From: Natrialba sp. SSL1
Lineage (GTDB): Archaea > Halobacteriota > Halobacteria > Halobacteriales > Natrialbaceae
DNA length: 64,000 bases
Reading direction: 5' to 3'
Assembly (NCBI RefSeq): GCF_001861355.1
Contig: NZ_MASN01000017.1
Span: 1 to 64,000 of the forward strand
Made by a program: the position numbers and the translations under genes. Of the stretch, positions 8,104 through 16,684 are shown piece by piece. The notes beneath the pieces are model-generated. The model searched no databases. It worked only from the letters and a program-made list of their open reading frames with translations, and was not told the origin of the DNA. Numbering within the stretch: position 1 is the first letter of the stretch; each line of letters begins with the position of its first letter.

Positions 8104-8859
8104 ATGACCACTGAAACACCACAGACTGACGCACGCAACAGAGCCGAGACCGAAGCGACAGACACGAACAAACGCGCCGTCGTCCTCCTCTCCGGCGGCA
8201 TGGACAGCGCTACCGCCGCCGCCGAGGCTCGCGACCGGGGCTACGACATCTACGCCCTCCACACCTCCTACGGACAGCGAACCGAGACCCGGGAACTCGA
8301 GTGCGCCCGCCAGTTAGCCGACGAGTTCGAGGCGAACGACTTCCTCCAGATCGAGACCGGCCACCTCTCGACGATCGGGGACTCGAGTCTGACCGACGAC
8401 GAGATGGCTGTCGCAGATGCGAATATGGACAGCGACGAAATTCCCTCGTCGTACGTTCCCTTCCGAAACGCGAACCTGCTCGCGATGGCGGTCTCCTACG
8501 CGGAGGCGAACGACTGCGAGGCGGTCTTCATCGGCGCGCACAGCGAGGATTTCTCGGGGTATCCCGACTGCCGGCCCGAGTTCTTCGAAGCGTTCGAGCG
8601 GGTCGCCGACGTCGGGACGAAACCGGAGACCGAGATTTCGATCGAAGCGCCGTTCGTCGAGTGGTCGAAGACGGATATCGCGGCCCACGGCACCGAACTC
8701 GAGGTTCCCTACGAACACACCTGGAGTTGTTACCGGGACGACCAGCCGGCTTGTGGAACCTGCGACGCCTGTGCGTACCGGCTGCAGGCGTTCCAGCGAA
8801 TCGGCGTTCGCGATCCGATCGAGTACGCCGAGCGGCCATCGTACGTCGAGGAAGCCTGA
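8104..8859 (+). CDS. queC: 7-cyano-7-deazaguanine synthase QueC
   Basis: QueC uses ATP and ammonia to turn 7-carboxy-7-deazaguanine into preQ0, which archaeal tRNA-guanine transglycosylase inserts into tRNA. The PP-loop is SGGMDS (30-35), and a zinc site is formed by four cysteines near the C-terminus (C209, C217, C220, C223). The protein has 251 residues with a 22-residue polar N-terminal extension, otherwise the usual size. It is the last gene of the queD-queE-queC set. Confidence 0.95.
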   Translation: MTTETPQTDARNRAETEATDTNKRAVVLLSGGMDSATAAAEARDRGYDIYALHTSYGQRTETRELECARQLADEFEANDFLQIETGHLSTIGDSSLTDDEMAVADANMDSDEIPSSYVPFRNANLLAMAVSYAEANDCEAVFIGAHSEDFSGYPDCRPEFFEAFERVADVGTKPETEISIEAPFVEWSKTDIAAHGTELEVPYEHTWSCYRDDQPACGTCDACAYRLQAFQRIGVRDPIEYAERPSYVEEA

Positions 8860-8919
8860 GCGTTCGCTATCAGAACACAAACATTCTTTCTGCGGTCGGC
8901 CGTATACTCGGTTCACTGT

Positions 8920-9480
8920 ATGACTTCGGCCCTCCCGGTTATCGAGTGGTTTCGCGATGATGACGCCACTGATAACGGAGACGGCAACGACGACCGGGGC
9001 GGAAACGGCAGTTGGAACGGAACCGGCAGCGGGGACAGAAACGGCAACAGTAGCGGGGACGGCAACAACGGCTGGACGCTCCCCGAGGGTCGCCGCCGCG
9101 AGTTCGTCGCCCTCGCAATCGGACTCCCGGTGTTCGCCTGGTTCGTCTCGAGTGACGTTGGCTCGCTCGCACCGACGACACACTGGCTCCCCGTGCTGGT
9201 CGGTGTCTGCTGTGGCTTTCTCTACGCCGTTCACGTCCGTGATGCGGTGATCGACGCGATTCCCGATGGGCTCAGCGGCTGGACCTCGCTGTCGCTACTC
9301 AGCGGTGGTGCTGGCCTCTCACTGCTCGAAGTGTTCCACATCGCGACACCGACGGTCGTATTCATCCTCGTCGCCGGCGGAACGATTCTCGCGATCTACT
9401 CGCTGCGACTCGTCTCGCCGCTTCACGACGGATTGCAGCCAGCGCGCCGCGGCGTCGAACCGCCGCCCGCGCTGGAGTGA
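8920..9480 (+). CDS. Multi-pass membrane protein with Gly/Asn/Asp-rich N-terminus
   Basis: A 186-residue protein of unknown function. Residues about 14-50 are a low-complexity tract of Gly, Asn, Asp and Ser encoded by an imperfect repeat of ggcaac/ggaaac-type hexamers. Four hydrophobic segments follow (about 62-78, 86-103, 116-132 and 138-158), then a short cytoplasmic-type tail. The halophilic composition and clean coding frame support a real gene. It follows queC by 60 bases, but nothing connects it to tRNA modification. Confidence 0.65.
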   Translation: MTSALPVIEWFRDDDATDNGDGNDDRGGNGSWNGTGSGDRNGNSSGDGNNGWTLPEGRRREFVALAIGLPVFAWFVSSDVGSLAPTTHWLPVLVGVCCGFLYAVHVRDAVIDAIPDGLSGWTSLSLLSGGAGLSLLEVFHIATPTVVFILVAGGTILAIYSLRLVSPLHDGLQPARRGVEPPPALE

Positions 9481-9586
9481 CATGAGGTCGGGGACTCGAG
9501 TACGTCCCGTCGACGTCCCCCGAGTGCCGTTCGCCCCACCGACCTGACATAGCCATTCTTATACGAAATCAGACCAGTCAGCGATT

Positions 9587-9739
9587 ATGAACGGTTCTGG
9601 GATGGAGCGCCGAGACGTGCTCACCACGGCGGCGGTGTCGGGATGTAGCCTCGTTCTCGCCGGCTGTACCGAGATCGGAGCCTCTCGATCCGGATACGGA
9701 TCGGCTTACGGACGCGAGTACGGCGCTGGAGGGGCGTAG
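9587..9739 (+). CDS. 50-residue Tat-type lipoprotein
   Basis: A tiny protein: an MERRDVLTT twin-arginine-like leader, a hydrophobic stretch (AAVSGCSLVLAGC) with a lipobox ending at C27, then only about 23 residues rich in Gly, Ser and Tyr (GSAYGREYGAGGA). After lipid attachment the mature chain would be some 24 residues long. It lies 14 bases before the beta-helix gene at 9754 and could be its membrane-tethered partner, or a leftover signal peptide that was once fused to that protein. Confidence 0.55.
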   Translation: MNGSGMERRDVLTTAAVSGCSLVLAGCTEIGASRSGYGSAYGREYGAGGA

Positions 9740-9753
9740 CGAGTACTGTAACG

Positions 9754-11262
9754 ATGGCTGATCACACACCGCGACTTGCCCTCGGAGTCTTCGAAGACGG
9801 CGACGAGTGGGACCACACGGACACCGTCGAGGCGGTCGACAGACGCTCGATCGTTCACGGCCCGATCGCAGACCGGCCGAGTGAGGGCGAGTACGACGAC
9901 GAACTCTACCACGCGACCGACCAGGGAATCACCTGGCGCTGGGACGGCGACAGTGAGGACTGGACCGCCTTCGGCGGACACGGAAGCGCCACCAAACCGG
10001 TCCCCGGGACGAGCCACCTGGAGGCAGCACGGATCGGCCACCTCCGCTCGAAGCGAACCCCCGTCTGGAACGTCGAGGCCCACGGCATCGAGGGCGACGG
10101 CGAAACTCTGGTTGGCCAGTCCGTCCACGAGCTACTCGAGTCCGTCGCTCGGGCCGGCGGCGGTGTTGTCTACTTCCCGCCCGGTCGCTACCGCTTCGAA
10201 CGGACGCCACTGGTCGGCGACGACACGCTCGTCGTCGGCGCGGGTCGTGCAACCACCTTCGAGGGTGTACGGACCGACGGCGAAGAGGGACAGGCGCTCA
10301 TCTCCAACCAGGGGTACGACGCGACGGGGTACGGCGGCGCGTCGAACTGGGGCATCTGCAACGTTCGCATCGACTCGCCGGACTCGAACGGAATCATGCC
10401 CGCACACGCAGACGGCGTCCGCCTCGAGAGTATCTACGGCGACGCGACCTACCATCATCACATCGACGTCGTCTCGTCGCGAAACGTTTCTATCGACGAC
10501 TACTGGGCGACACGCGGCGGCGAGGGCGACTCGAACGCGCCGATTCAGTTCGATAACCAGACCGCGGGGACGGCATCGAATTACGTATGGGACGGCGAAA
10601 AACGTACGGCTGCGAGAGACGACGGAACGCCGACCAGCCGCTGTTCGCTCTCGAATTTCGAGATCGACGCCGCAAACGATCCCGACTACGGTGTCCACAT
10701 CCACCGCAATGGAACCGAGGCCCTCACCGTCAGCGACGGCACGATCACCGGCTGCCAGCACTCGGCCATCCGCGCCGACACCGGTGCCCGACTCGAGTCC
10801 CTGACGGTAGACCGAGTGGACTGTCTCGAGAACGCCCGCGGAATTTCGCTCGGGCAACTCGAACTCGAGTCCGGCCGGCGAGAGCTGACGATCAGCAACG
10901 TTACGATCAGAACGGAGAACAACGGTCTCGCGGCGGGATCAGGGCTCTACGCGAGCGGGTTCGACGGCGCTGCGATTTCGAATCTGACCGTCGACGGTGC
11001 GTTCACGAACACCGTCCTGTTCGACGATATGGACGACCTGAAACTGACGAACGTCACCGCAACGGGCGCAACTAGCCAGGCCTTCCGATTCCGTGAGAAC
11101 GTCGACGCGACGTTGACGACCGCCCGCGCCGCAGAGTGTGGAAGCGCAGGCGTCTACGTCGGTCCCGACAGCCAGGTCGCCTACGGCGGCGTCACGTTCG
11201 CCAACGTCGACAGCGAGGTCGTCGTCGACGGCGAGTTGCGAGCGTGGGGTACGTCGTCGTAG
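9754..11262 (+). CDS. Right-handed parallel beta-helix (pectate lyase-like) protein
   Basis: A 502-residue protein with a pectate-lyase/GH28-type repeated beta-helix. After an N-terminal region of about 100 residues comes VYFPPGRYRFERTPL, the usual first coil of this fold, and then successive coils rich in Asn, Thr and Val (for example ISNVTIRTENNGL, LTNVTATGATS). Relatives bind or cleave acidic polysaccharides or form surface structures. There is no signal peptide on this protein, which is odd for the family; the preceding 50-residue lipoprotein may supply or once have supplied export. The substrate is unknown. Confidence 0.75.
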   Translation: MADHTPRLALGVFEDGDEWDHTDTVEAVDRRSIVHGPIADRPSEGEYDDELYHATDQGITWRWDGDSEDWTAFGGHGSATKPVPGTSHLEAARIGHLRSKRTPVWNVEAHGIEGDGETLVGQSVHELLESVARAGGGVVYFPPGRYRFERTPLVGDDTLVVGAGRATTFEGVRTDGEEGQALISNQGYDATGYGGASNWGICNVRIDSPDSNGIMPAHADGVRLESIYGDATYHHHIDVVSSRNVSIDDYWATRGGEGDSNAPIQFDNQTAGTASNYVWDGEKRTAARDDGTPTSRCSLSNFEIDAANDPDYGVHIHRNGTEALTVSDGTITGCQHSAIRADTGARLESLTVDRVDCLENARGISLGQLELESGRRELTISNVTIRTENNGLAAGSGLYASGFDGAAISNLTVDGAFTNTVLFDDMDDLKLTNVTATGATSQAFRFRENVDATLTTARAAECGSAGVYVGPDSQVAYGGVTFANVDSEVVVDGELRAWGTSS

Positions 11263-11293
11263 CCATCGCTTCTCCCGCCCAGGCTCGTTACCG

Positions 11294-11752
11294 CTAGTTC
11301 ACCTCGAGCGAAAACTCGACGACAGCGACGAAGTACACGACATCCTCGTAGGTCACGTATTCGGCACCGGACTCGAGTACGGCCGGCAACTCGTCGGGAT
11401 CGAAGCCGCCGCTGACCGACGCGAGCACCTGAAACCCCGGTTCGCCGAGGTCGTCTTCCATCCCAGCCTCGTACGCGTCGCTCGCCTCCGCAAGCACGGC
11501 AGCGACCTGCTCGTGCTCGGTCAAGCCGGCGTCGACTGCGTCGATTGGGTCGATATCGTCCGGCACGTCTGCGTTGATGGATACCTGCAGGATCGGTGTG
11601 GACGACTCGGGCCGCGACAGGTCCGACTCCGGTGAGGTGGTCGTCGCTTCCTCGCCGGTAGCTGGATCCTGTGACTCGTCTGCAGCACCCAGACAGCCGG
11701 CTAGCAGGATCCCCGCGGTACCGATTGCACCCAGAACACGCCGTCGGTTCAT
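11294..11752 (-). CDS. Haloarchaeal lipoprotein, unknown function
   Basis: A 152-residue exported lipoprotein: twin-arginine-like MNRRRVLGAIG, hydrophobic core and lipobox LLAGC (C20), then a Ser/Thr/Glu-rich linker (about 24-52) and a compact acidic domain of some 95 residues ending in a beta strand (YFVAVVEFSLEV). I do not recognise the domain. It is convergent with the beta-helix gene (31-base gap) and shares no operon with others. Confidence 0.7.
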   Translation of the reverse strand: MNRRRVLGAIGTAGILLAGCLGAADESQDPATGEEATTTSPESDLSRPESSTPILQVSINADVPDDIDPIDAVDAGLTEHEQVAAVLAEASDAYEAGMEDDLGEPGFQVLASVSGGFDPDELPAVLESGAEYVTYEDVVYFVAVVEFSLEVN

Positions 11753-11817
11753 CGTTCTTTGTCTCAGTCGAACCCATAAATACTAGCTGGTGAGAGAGAG
11801 TGAGACGACGGATCCGC

Positions 11818-13101
11818 TCACCACGCCGACTCGAGTACACCCACGATCTCATCAACAGAAGGATCGAGCCCCGGTGGCACGTTCCCCATGAAGCTATCTG
11901 CGAGAACCGTCTCTGCGACGGCCTCGAACTCGTCGGATTCGGGGCCGTCCACGTCCCGCAGACGGGTCGGTAGCGAGAGTGCGTCCCGAACCTCGCACAC
12001 CTGCTCGACCACCGCCGCACCCGGGTCCGCGGCGTCGCCGACGCCGAGCGCGTCCGCCAACTGCCGAGCCCGCGCGTCGACGCCGTCCCGTTCGAAGAGG
12101 TACTCGAGTACGTGCGGGACGACGACGGCGTGGGCCGCCCCCTGCTGGACGGGGTAGGTGCGCGTCAGCCCGTGGCCGAAGGCGTGGACAATCGAGAGCG
12201 TCGTCCCTTCGGGCCGCGAGATGCCGTACTGTACCAACAGGATGCCCTCGAGAATCCGCTCGAACGTCTCGGTGTCGCGCTCGCCCTGACCGTACGCGCG
12301 CAGACCGGACTCGAGTGCGCCGAGGCCGCGGGCGGCCGTCGCGTCGGTGACCGGCGTCGCGTTGGCGGCGTAGATCGTCTCCAGACCCTTGTCGAAGCCG
12401 TTCATGGCGGAGCCGGAGAGCACGGAGTCAGGCGTGGTCGCGACGATATCGGGATCGTAGACCGCCGTCGCGGGCATCAGTTCGGGCGCGGAGATGCCGC
12501 CACCGATTTCTGCGTCGATCCGTCCGGTGTCGTCGGTGTCCGGCGCTGCGGTCACGCCGGCGACCTGCGAGAGCTCCGCCCCGGCGAGCGTCGTCGGAAT
12601 CGTGACGACCGGGACCAGCCCCGACTCGGGGACAGTGATCGTTCCTGACTCGGCGAATTTGCCGGCGATCTCCTCGCGCGAGCGGTCGTCCGCCGCGAGC
12701 GCCCCAATGACCGTTCCAATGTCGAGACTGCTGCCGCCGCCCAGCGCGACGATTGCATCAGCCTCAGTCTCACGCAGGCACTCGAGTCCGTCGAACGCGG
12801 TCGAGAGCCGCTTCTCCGGCGTCGTCTCGTCGAAGATACCGGCGAGCCTGTCTCCGATGCCGTCTTGGACCGGGTCGATCACCTCAGGCGTGCTCCCGAC
12901 CGTCGAACCGCAGACGACCAGCCCCCGCTCACAGCCGAGGGACTCGAGTTCGTTCGCCAGTTCGCCCACGCTTCCCTGACCAAAGCGGATCGTCGGTGGG
13001 GAGTACTCGAAGCGAAACGGGTCGGGTGCTGGCGCGTGCACTCCGTTTGTGCTCGTGCTGGTTGTCGCCGAGTCGTCATCGGTCGACGAACGCTCACTCA
13101 T
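11818..13101 (-). CDS. Iron-containing alcohol dehydrogenase family (maleylacetate reductase-like)
   Basis: A 427-residue member of the group III (iron) alcohol dehydrogenases. GGGSSLDIG (121-129) is the NAD(P) glycine motif and TIPTTLAGAEL (168-178) matches the PTT-x-AG-S/A-E motif. Of the usual metal ligands, D237 and H306/H310/H324 are present, but the position four residues after the Asp, normally His, is Glu (E241 in GFDKGLE). The start at 13101 overlaps the stop of the upstream dioxygenase by 8 bases, so the two are translationally coupled. With a ring-cleaving dioxygenase beside it, a maleylacetate-reductase-like role in aromatic breakdown is plausible but unproven. Confidence 0.8.
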   Translation of the reverse strand: MSERSSTDDDSATTSTSTNGVHAPAPDPFRFEYSPPTIRFGQGSVGELANELESLGCERGLVVCGSTVGSTPEVIDPVQDGIGDRLAGIFDETTPEKRLSTAFDGLECLRETEADAIVALGGGSSLDIGTVIGALAADDRSREEIAGKFAESGTITVPESGLVPVVTIPTTLAGAELSQVAGVTAAPDTDDTGRIDAEIGGGISAPELMPATAVYDPDIVATTPDSVLSGSAMNGFDKGLETIYAANATPVTDATAARGLGALESGLRAYGQGERDTETFERILEGILLVQYGISRPEGTTLSIVHAFGHGLTRTYPVQQGAAHAVVVPHVLEYLFERDGVDARARQLADALGVGDAADPGAAVVEQVCEVRDALSLPTRLRDVDGPESDEFEAVAETVLADSFMGNVPPGLDPSVDEIVGVLESAW

Positions 13102-14095
13102 CGGTCGACGCCACCTCCGGGCCGTCGAACGCCGGCAGTTGTGATTCGATTCGCTCGCGTTCGTCCTCGAGGTGCTCAGGTAGTACGAGGCTGGAGCCGA
13201 GTTCCTCGTACTCCTCGTCGGCTGTGAAACCCGGTCCGGTGGTCGCCATTTCGAAGAGGACGCCGCCAGGTTCGCGGGTGTAGACCGACTGGAAGTACTT
13301 GCGGTCGATGACCTCGCTCGGGGAGAGTCCCTGCTCGGCGTAGGCTTCGCGCCACTGTGCCTGTTCGTCGAGATCGGCTGCCTCGAACGCGACGTGGTGG
13401 ACCGTGCCGACGCCCATCCGACCGCGACCCGCGTCGGTCTCGACCAGATCGACGACCGAGGCGGGGCCGCCCGCTGCGCTGCGGTAGCGTCGTCGCCTGT
13501 TTGCGCTGGAGGCAGTGTCAGCACCAGTCTCATCCTCGGCTTCCAGTTCGTAGCCGAGCACGTCGGTCAGAATCGTTGCCGTCGGCCCGAACTCACTCAC
13601 CGCGAGCGTCACGCTGTGGAACCCGCGAAGCTGGTGTTCGGTGGGTACCGGGCCGTCTTCCCACGGCGTCGCGTCGCTCTCGGCGATTACGTCGTCGCCG
13701 GGTGCGACGAGCTCGAGTCGGATGCCATCGGGGTCCGAAAATCCGAGTACCGGCTCGCCGAATCGCTCTGTTCGATCGACTGCGAGGCCCGCGCTCTCGA
13801 GTCGGTCCTGCCAGTAGTCGACCGAGTCGGTCGGGATGAGGTACGCCGTTGCTTGCGTCTGCCCGGCGCCGAACTCGCCCTGTCGCCCGCGGTCGCTCCA
13901 GGGGAAGAAGGTGATGTTCGTCCCGGGCGTGCCGCCCTCGTCGCCGAAGTAGAAGTGGTACGTACCGGTGTCGTCGTGGTTGACGGTTCGCTTGACGAAC
14001 CGAAGGCCGAGCGTGCCGACGTAGAAGTCGGCGTTTTCCTGCGGATCGCCGGCGATTGCGGTCACGTGGTGGAGACCGGGTGTAGTCGGTGACAT
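13094..14095 (-). CDS. VOC-family ring-cleaving dioxygenase (hydroquinone type)
   Basis: A 333-residue protein made of two vicinal-oxygen-chelate modules. The first (about 1-130) begins GLHHVTAIAGDPQENADFY, the second (about 150-300) has GTVHHVAFEA and ends with a metal-binding Glu in GGVLFEMAT. This is the pattern of the MhqO/PcpA-like ring-cleaving dioxygenases, Fe(II) enzymes that open hydroquinone-type rings. The ATG at 14095 starts right before the domain. It overlaps the iron alcohol dehydrogenase by 8 bases, which suggests a shared catabolic task. Confidence 0.85.
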   Translation of the reverse strand: MSPTTPGLHHVTAIAGDPQENADFYVGTLGLRFVKRTVNHDDTGTYHFYFGDEGGTPGTNITFFPWSDRGRQGEFGAGQTQATAYLIPTDSVDYWQDRLESAGLAVDRTERFGEPVLGFSDPDGIRLELVAPGDDVIAESDATPWEDGPVPTEHQLRGFHSVTLAVSEFGPTATILTDVLGYELEAEDETGADTASSANRRRRYRSAAGGPASVVDLVETDAGRGRMGVGTVHHVAFEAADLDEQAQWREAYAEQGLSPSEVIDRKYFQSVYTREPGGVLFEMATTGPGFTADEEYEELGSSLVLPEHLEDERERIESQLPAFDGPEVASTDE

Positions 14096-14240
14096 ACTGC
14101 CCGTAGGACCTCGACCCTTGAGACGTTTGTCCACAGTCACGTCACCTGGTTACGCCGGTGTTACCGCTTCTCGCAGCGTTTTCGTCACTGCGCTGAAAGT
14201 AGTGCGAATAGTTAACATCCCGTATCCAAAACAGCGTGGC

Positions 14241-14489
14241 ATGACCTGTCCGTTTCTGGCGTATCGAAGCGAGGCGAACGACCGCCAGTTCGACGAGCCA
14301 CGCGCCTACTGCGAGGCCGCAGAGCAGTTTGTCCAACCGATGCGCGCCGATATCTGTAACGACCGCTACGACCTGTCCCACGACGAGCACTGCGAAATCT
14401 ATCTCGAGCACGCGGACGAGGTGCCGGCTGGGACCGAGACCGGGGACGAAACCGAGAACGCAGGGCAGTCCGCCGGTGATGATGCGTGA
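14241..14489 (+). CDS. Four-cysteine 82-residue protein
   Basis: A small conserved-looking protein of about 60 ordered residues plus a disordered acidic tail. It has four cysteines (MTCPFLAYR, RAYCEAA, ADICNDR, EHCEIYL: C3, C24, C39, C51) that could bind zinc or an iron-sulfur cluster. The ATG at 14241 follows an AT-richer stretch. Its TGA overlaps the GTG of the beta-keto acid cleavage enzyme by four bases (GTGA), so the two are co-translated. The role is unknown; electron transfer to, or metal supply for, the partner is speculation. Confidence 0.7.
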   Translation: MTCPFLAYRSEANDRQFDEPRAYCEAAEQFVQPMRADICNDRYDLSHDEHCEIYLEHADEVPAGTETGDETENAGQSAGDDA

Positions 14490-15328
14490 GCTACGAGAAC
14501 TACCTCGCCGGTGAGCCGGTCATCATCACCGCCGCACTCACCGGGGGCGTGCAGGGTAAAGAGGCGACACCGCACCTCCCCGAGACGCCCAAGGAAATCG
14601 GGAAGGCAGCAGCCGAAGCCGAGGCGGCCGGCGCCTCCGTCGTCCACGTCCACGCGCGAAAAGACAACGGCGAGCGCACGTTCGCGACCGAGCGCTTCCA
14701 AGAAATCGACGACGAAATTCGCCGGCAGGCGGACGACGTGATCATCCAGCACTCGACGGGCGGCACCGGCGCGTCGGACGAGGATCGTCACCTCCCGCTT
14801 CGGACCGATCCCGCGCCGGAGATGGCCTCGCTCGACATGGGGCCCATGAACCGGTACGACCACCTCACCAGCGAGAACACCCGCGGTCTCGTCGACTCGC
14901 TCCACGAAGAGATGGTCGAGCGCGGAATCAAACCCGAACTCGAAATCTTCAACGACGGCCACATGAACGAGACCTACGGGCTACTCGAGCGGCGCGAGCT
15001 CGCGGAGCCCGTCTACGGGACGCTCATCTTCGGTCCCGGGACGCTCACGCCTCCAAAACCGCGAAATTTCATCAATGCGATCGATAACCTCCCCGAGGGC
15101 GCACAGTTCAACACGCTCGGCTTCGGCCGCCACCAGCTTCCGTTCGTAACGATGGGCATCCTCTTCGGCGGCCACGTTCGGGTCGGTTTGGAGGACAACA
15201 TCTACTACGAGCGCGGCGAACTCGCGACGAGCAACGCACAGCTCGTCGAGCGCGTGGCTCGCATCGCCGACGAACTCGGCCGCGAGGTCGCGACGCCATC
15301 ACAGGCACGCGATATTCTGAATCTGTAG
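14486..15328 (+). CDS. Beta-keto acid cleavage enzyme (BKACE, DUF849) family
   Basis: A 280-residue TIM-barrel enzyme of the BKACE family, which condenses a beta-keto acid with acetyl-CoA and splits it to acetoacetate and a CoA ester. The opening strand VIITAALTGG, the metal-binding HVHAR motif (about residue 50), IQHSTGG (about 90) and the catalytic-loop regions ALEIFN/GFGRHQLP fit the family. The start is GTG, inside the stop of the upstream four-cysteine gene. The true substrate cannot be inferred, as the family covers many beta-keto acids (for example 3-keto-5-aminohexanoate, dehydrocarnitine). Confidence 0.88.
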   Translation: MSYENYLAGEPVIITAALTGGVQGKEATPHLPETPKEIGKAAAEAEAAGASVVHVHARKDNGERTFATERFQEIDDEIRRQADDVIIQHSTGGTGASDEDRHLPLRTDPAPEMASLDMGPMNRYDHLTSENTRGLVDSLHEEMVERGIKPELEIFNDGHMNETYGLLERRELAEPVYGTLIFGPGTLTPPKPRNFINAIDNLPEGAQFNTLGFGRHQLPFVTMGILFGGHVRVGLEDNIYYERGELATSNAQLVERVARIADELGREVATPSQARDILNL

Positions 15329-15338
15329 CCACTCTGCT

Positions 15339-16103
15339 CTAGATCCGTTCAAACGGTAATTCGTCGACCCGCTTCTCACCGCTGAGAGCGTCCGCCGCTG
15401 CCGCCAACTCCGCCCGCGTATTCACGTTTTCGAACGACTCGAGTACCGTCCGCTCGCGAAGTTCGCGCTCGTCGAGGACGAGGTACTCGAGTTCGGCCAG
15501 CGCATCCTGTACACGGGAGTCGCCACGAGCGAGGGCGCGTTCGCAGGCGTCGATCATCGGCTGGGTTCGGTAGACGGCCTGGGTGGGCTGCAGATGGCGG
15601 GACTCGAGTTGGGGAACGATGGCGTCCGGCTCTGTGGTGCCGTCGACGGTCGGCAGTTGTGCGAACAACGACGAGACGAAGTTCGGATCGACGAACGGCA
15701 TATCGCAGGCGACGATGGCGGCGACGTCGGTCTGGGTCGCCCGGAGTCCGGTCAGGATGCCAGCCATCGGTCCGCGGTCCGGGACGGAATCGACGGCGAA
15801 CGTCGGGTCGACACCGTCTGCGAGCGCCTCGCGGATCGCTGGCTGCTGTTTCGCTCGGCAGTTGATGACCACCGTCTCGACGACGGGTGTTAGCCGGTCG
15901 ACAACGCGCCGGATCATCGGCGTGCCTGCGAGTTCGGCGACGGCTTTGTCAGCGTCACCGAAGCGACGCGAGTAGCCGCCTGCGAGGATCAGGGCGCTCC
16001 GGCCGGTCGGACTGGACGCCCACTCACGCTGTGACTCGAATTCGGATGGGGGCTCGGGTTCGGACTCGGACTTGGACTGACTCTCACCCCTATCGGCAGC
16101 CAT
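15339..16103 (-). CDS. mobA: Molybdenum cofactor guanylyltransferase (MobA-like)
   Basis: A 254-residue nucleotidyltransferase that attaches GMP to molybdopterin, making the bis-MGD or MGD cofactor. The signature LAGGYSRRFGDADK (40-53) contains the GTP-binding loop and Lys; VPDRGPMAGILTGL and ACDMPFV follow. About 30 acidic/Ser residues precede the domain. The ATG at 16103 was chosen because the open frame further upstream is Cys- and Trp-rich and non-acidic. The CinA/MoCF-domain gene is 10 kb away, and no molybdoenzyme gene is in the window. It might instead act on another nucleotide, as MobA-like proteins are varied. Confidence 0.82.
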   Translation of the reverse strand: MAADRGESQSKSESEPEPPSEFESQREWASSPTGRSALILAGGYSRRFGDADKAVAELAGTPMIRRVVDRLTPVVETVVINCRAKQQPAIREALADGVDPTFAVDSVPDRGPMAGILTGLRATQTDVAAIVACDMPFVDPNFVSSLFAQLPTVDGTTEPDAIVPQLESRHLQPTQAVYRTQPMIDACERALARGDSRVQDALAELEYLVLDERELRERTVLESFENVNTRAELAAAADALSGEKRVDELPFERI

Positions 16104-16243
16104 AATTGGCGGTTGGACGACTGCCGCCAAAAGCACCGACGCGCAATCCAGCCGAGCGAGAACGGAGGTCACGGCTGGCTCCCCGCCGCAGCGACACTTA
16201 TGCCCCCAGAAAACCCAAGAGACGAAACGAGACGAGAGCACCG

Positions 16244-16675
16244 ATGAACCTAGTACTACTCGACACCGAACTCGAGTTCGACGAGTCGGTTGTCGCCGAA
16301 TCGCCCGCGGAGATCCGCGACCAGGTCCGAGAGTACGAACGCGGCGACCGGCGCACGTTCGACCTCGACGTGACGTATCTCGACGGACTCACCGGCGACG
16401 TGATGGCCGCGATGGCGGCGATCCCCTACGGCGAGACGCGGACGTACGGCGACCTCGCAGCGGATCTCGACACGAGCCCCGTCGCCGTCGGCCAGGCCTG
16501 TGGCCGCAATCCCGCCCCAATCGTCATCCCCTGCCACCGCGTCGTCGGCAGCGACGGTGCACTCACCGGCTACTCGGCGGCCGATGGCGTCGCGACGAAA
16601 CAGCGACTACTCGAGTTCGAGGCGCGCGAGAGCGGGCAGGCGGTGCAGACTGAACTGCCGGTCGAGTTCGAGTGA
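16244..16675 (+). CDS. ogt: Methylated-DNA-protein cysteine methyltransferase (MGMT-like)
   Basis: This 143-residue protein is the DNA-repair alkyltransferase that moves an alkyl group from O6-alkylguanine onto its own cysteine. The acceptor motif IPCHRV has C97, preceded by the recognition helix (VAVGQACGRNP) and followed by the GYSAADGVATKQRLLEFE C-terminal helices. The N-terminal domain is short (about 50 residues) compared with the usual ribonuclease-like domain. The ATG at 16244 starts 3 residues before the first strand. It is a single-gene unit, diverging from mobA. Confidence 0.9.
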   Translation: MNLVLLDTELEFDESVVAESPAEIRDQVREYERGDRRTFDLDVTYLDGLTGDVMAAMAAIPYGETRTYGDLAADLDTSPVAVGQACGRNPAPIVIPCHRVVGSDGALTGYSAADGVATKQRLLEFEARESGQAVQTELPVEFE

Positions 16676-16684
16676 TCCCGCGGA

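Noticed and set aside
11818-13533. N-terminally extended iron alcohol dehydrogenase start
   Set aside because: The extension is Ser/Arg-rich, overlaps the dioxygenase gene fully in another frame, and the ATG at 13101 gives the usual length.
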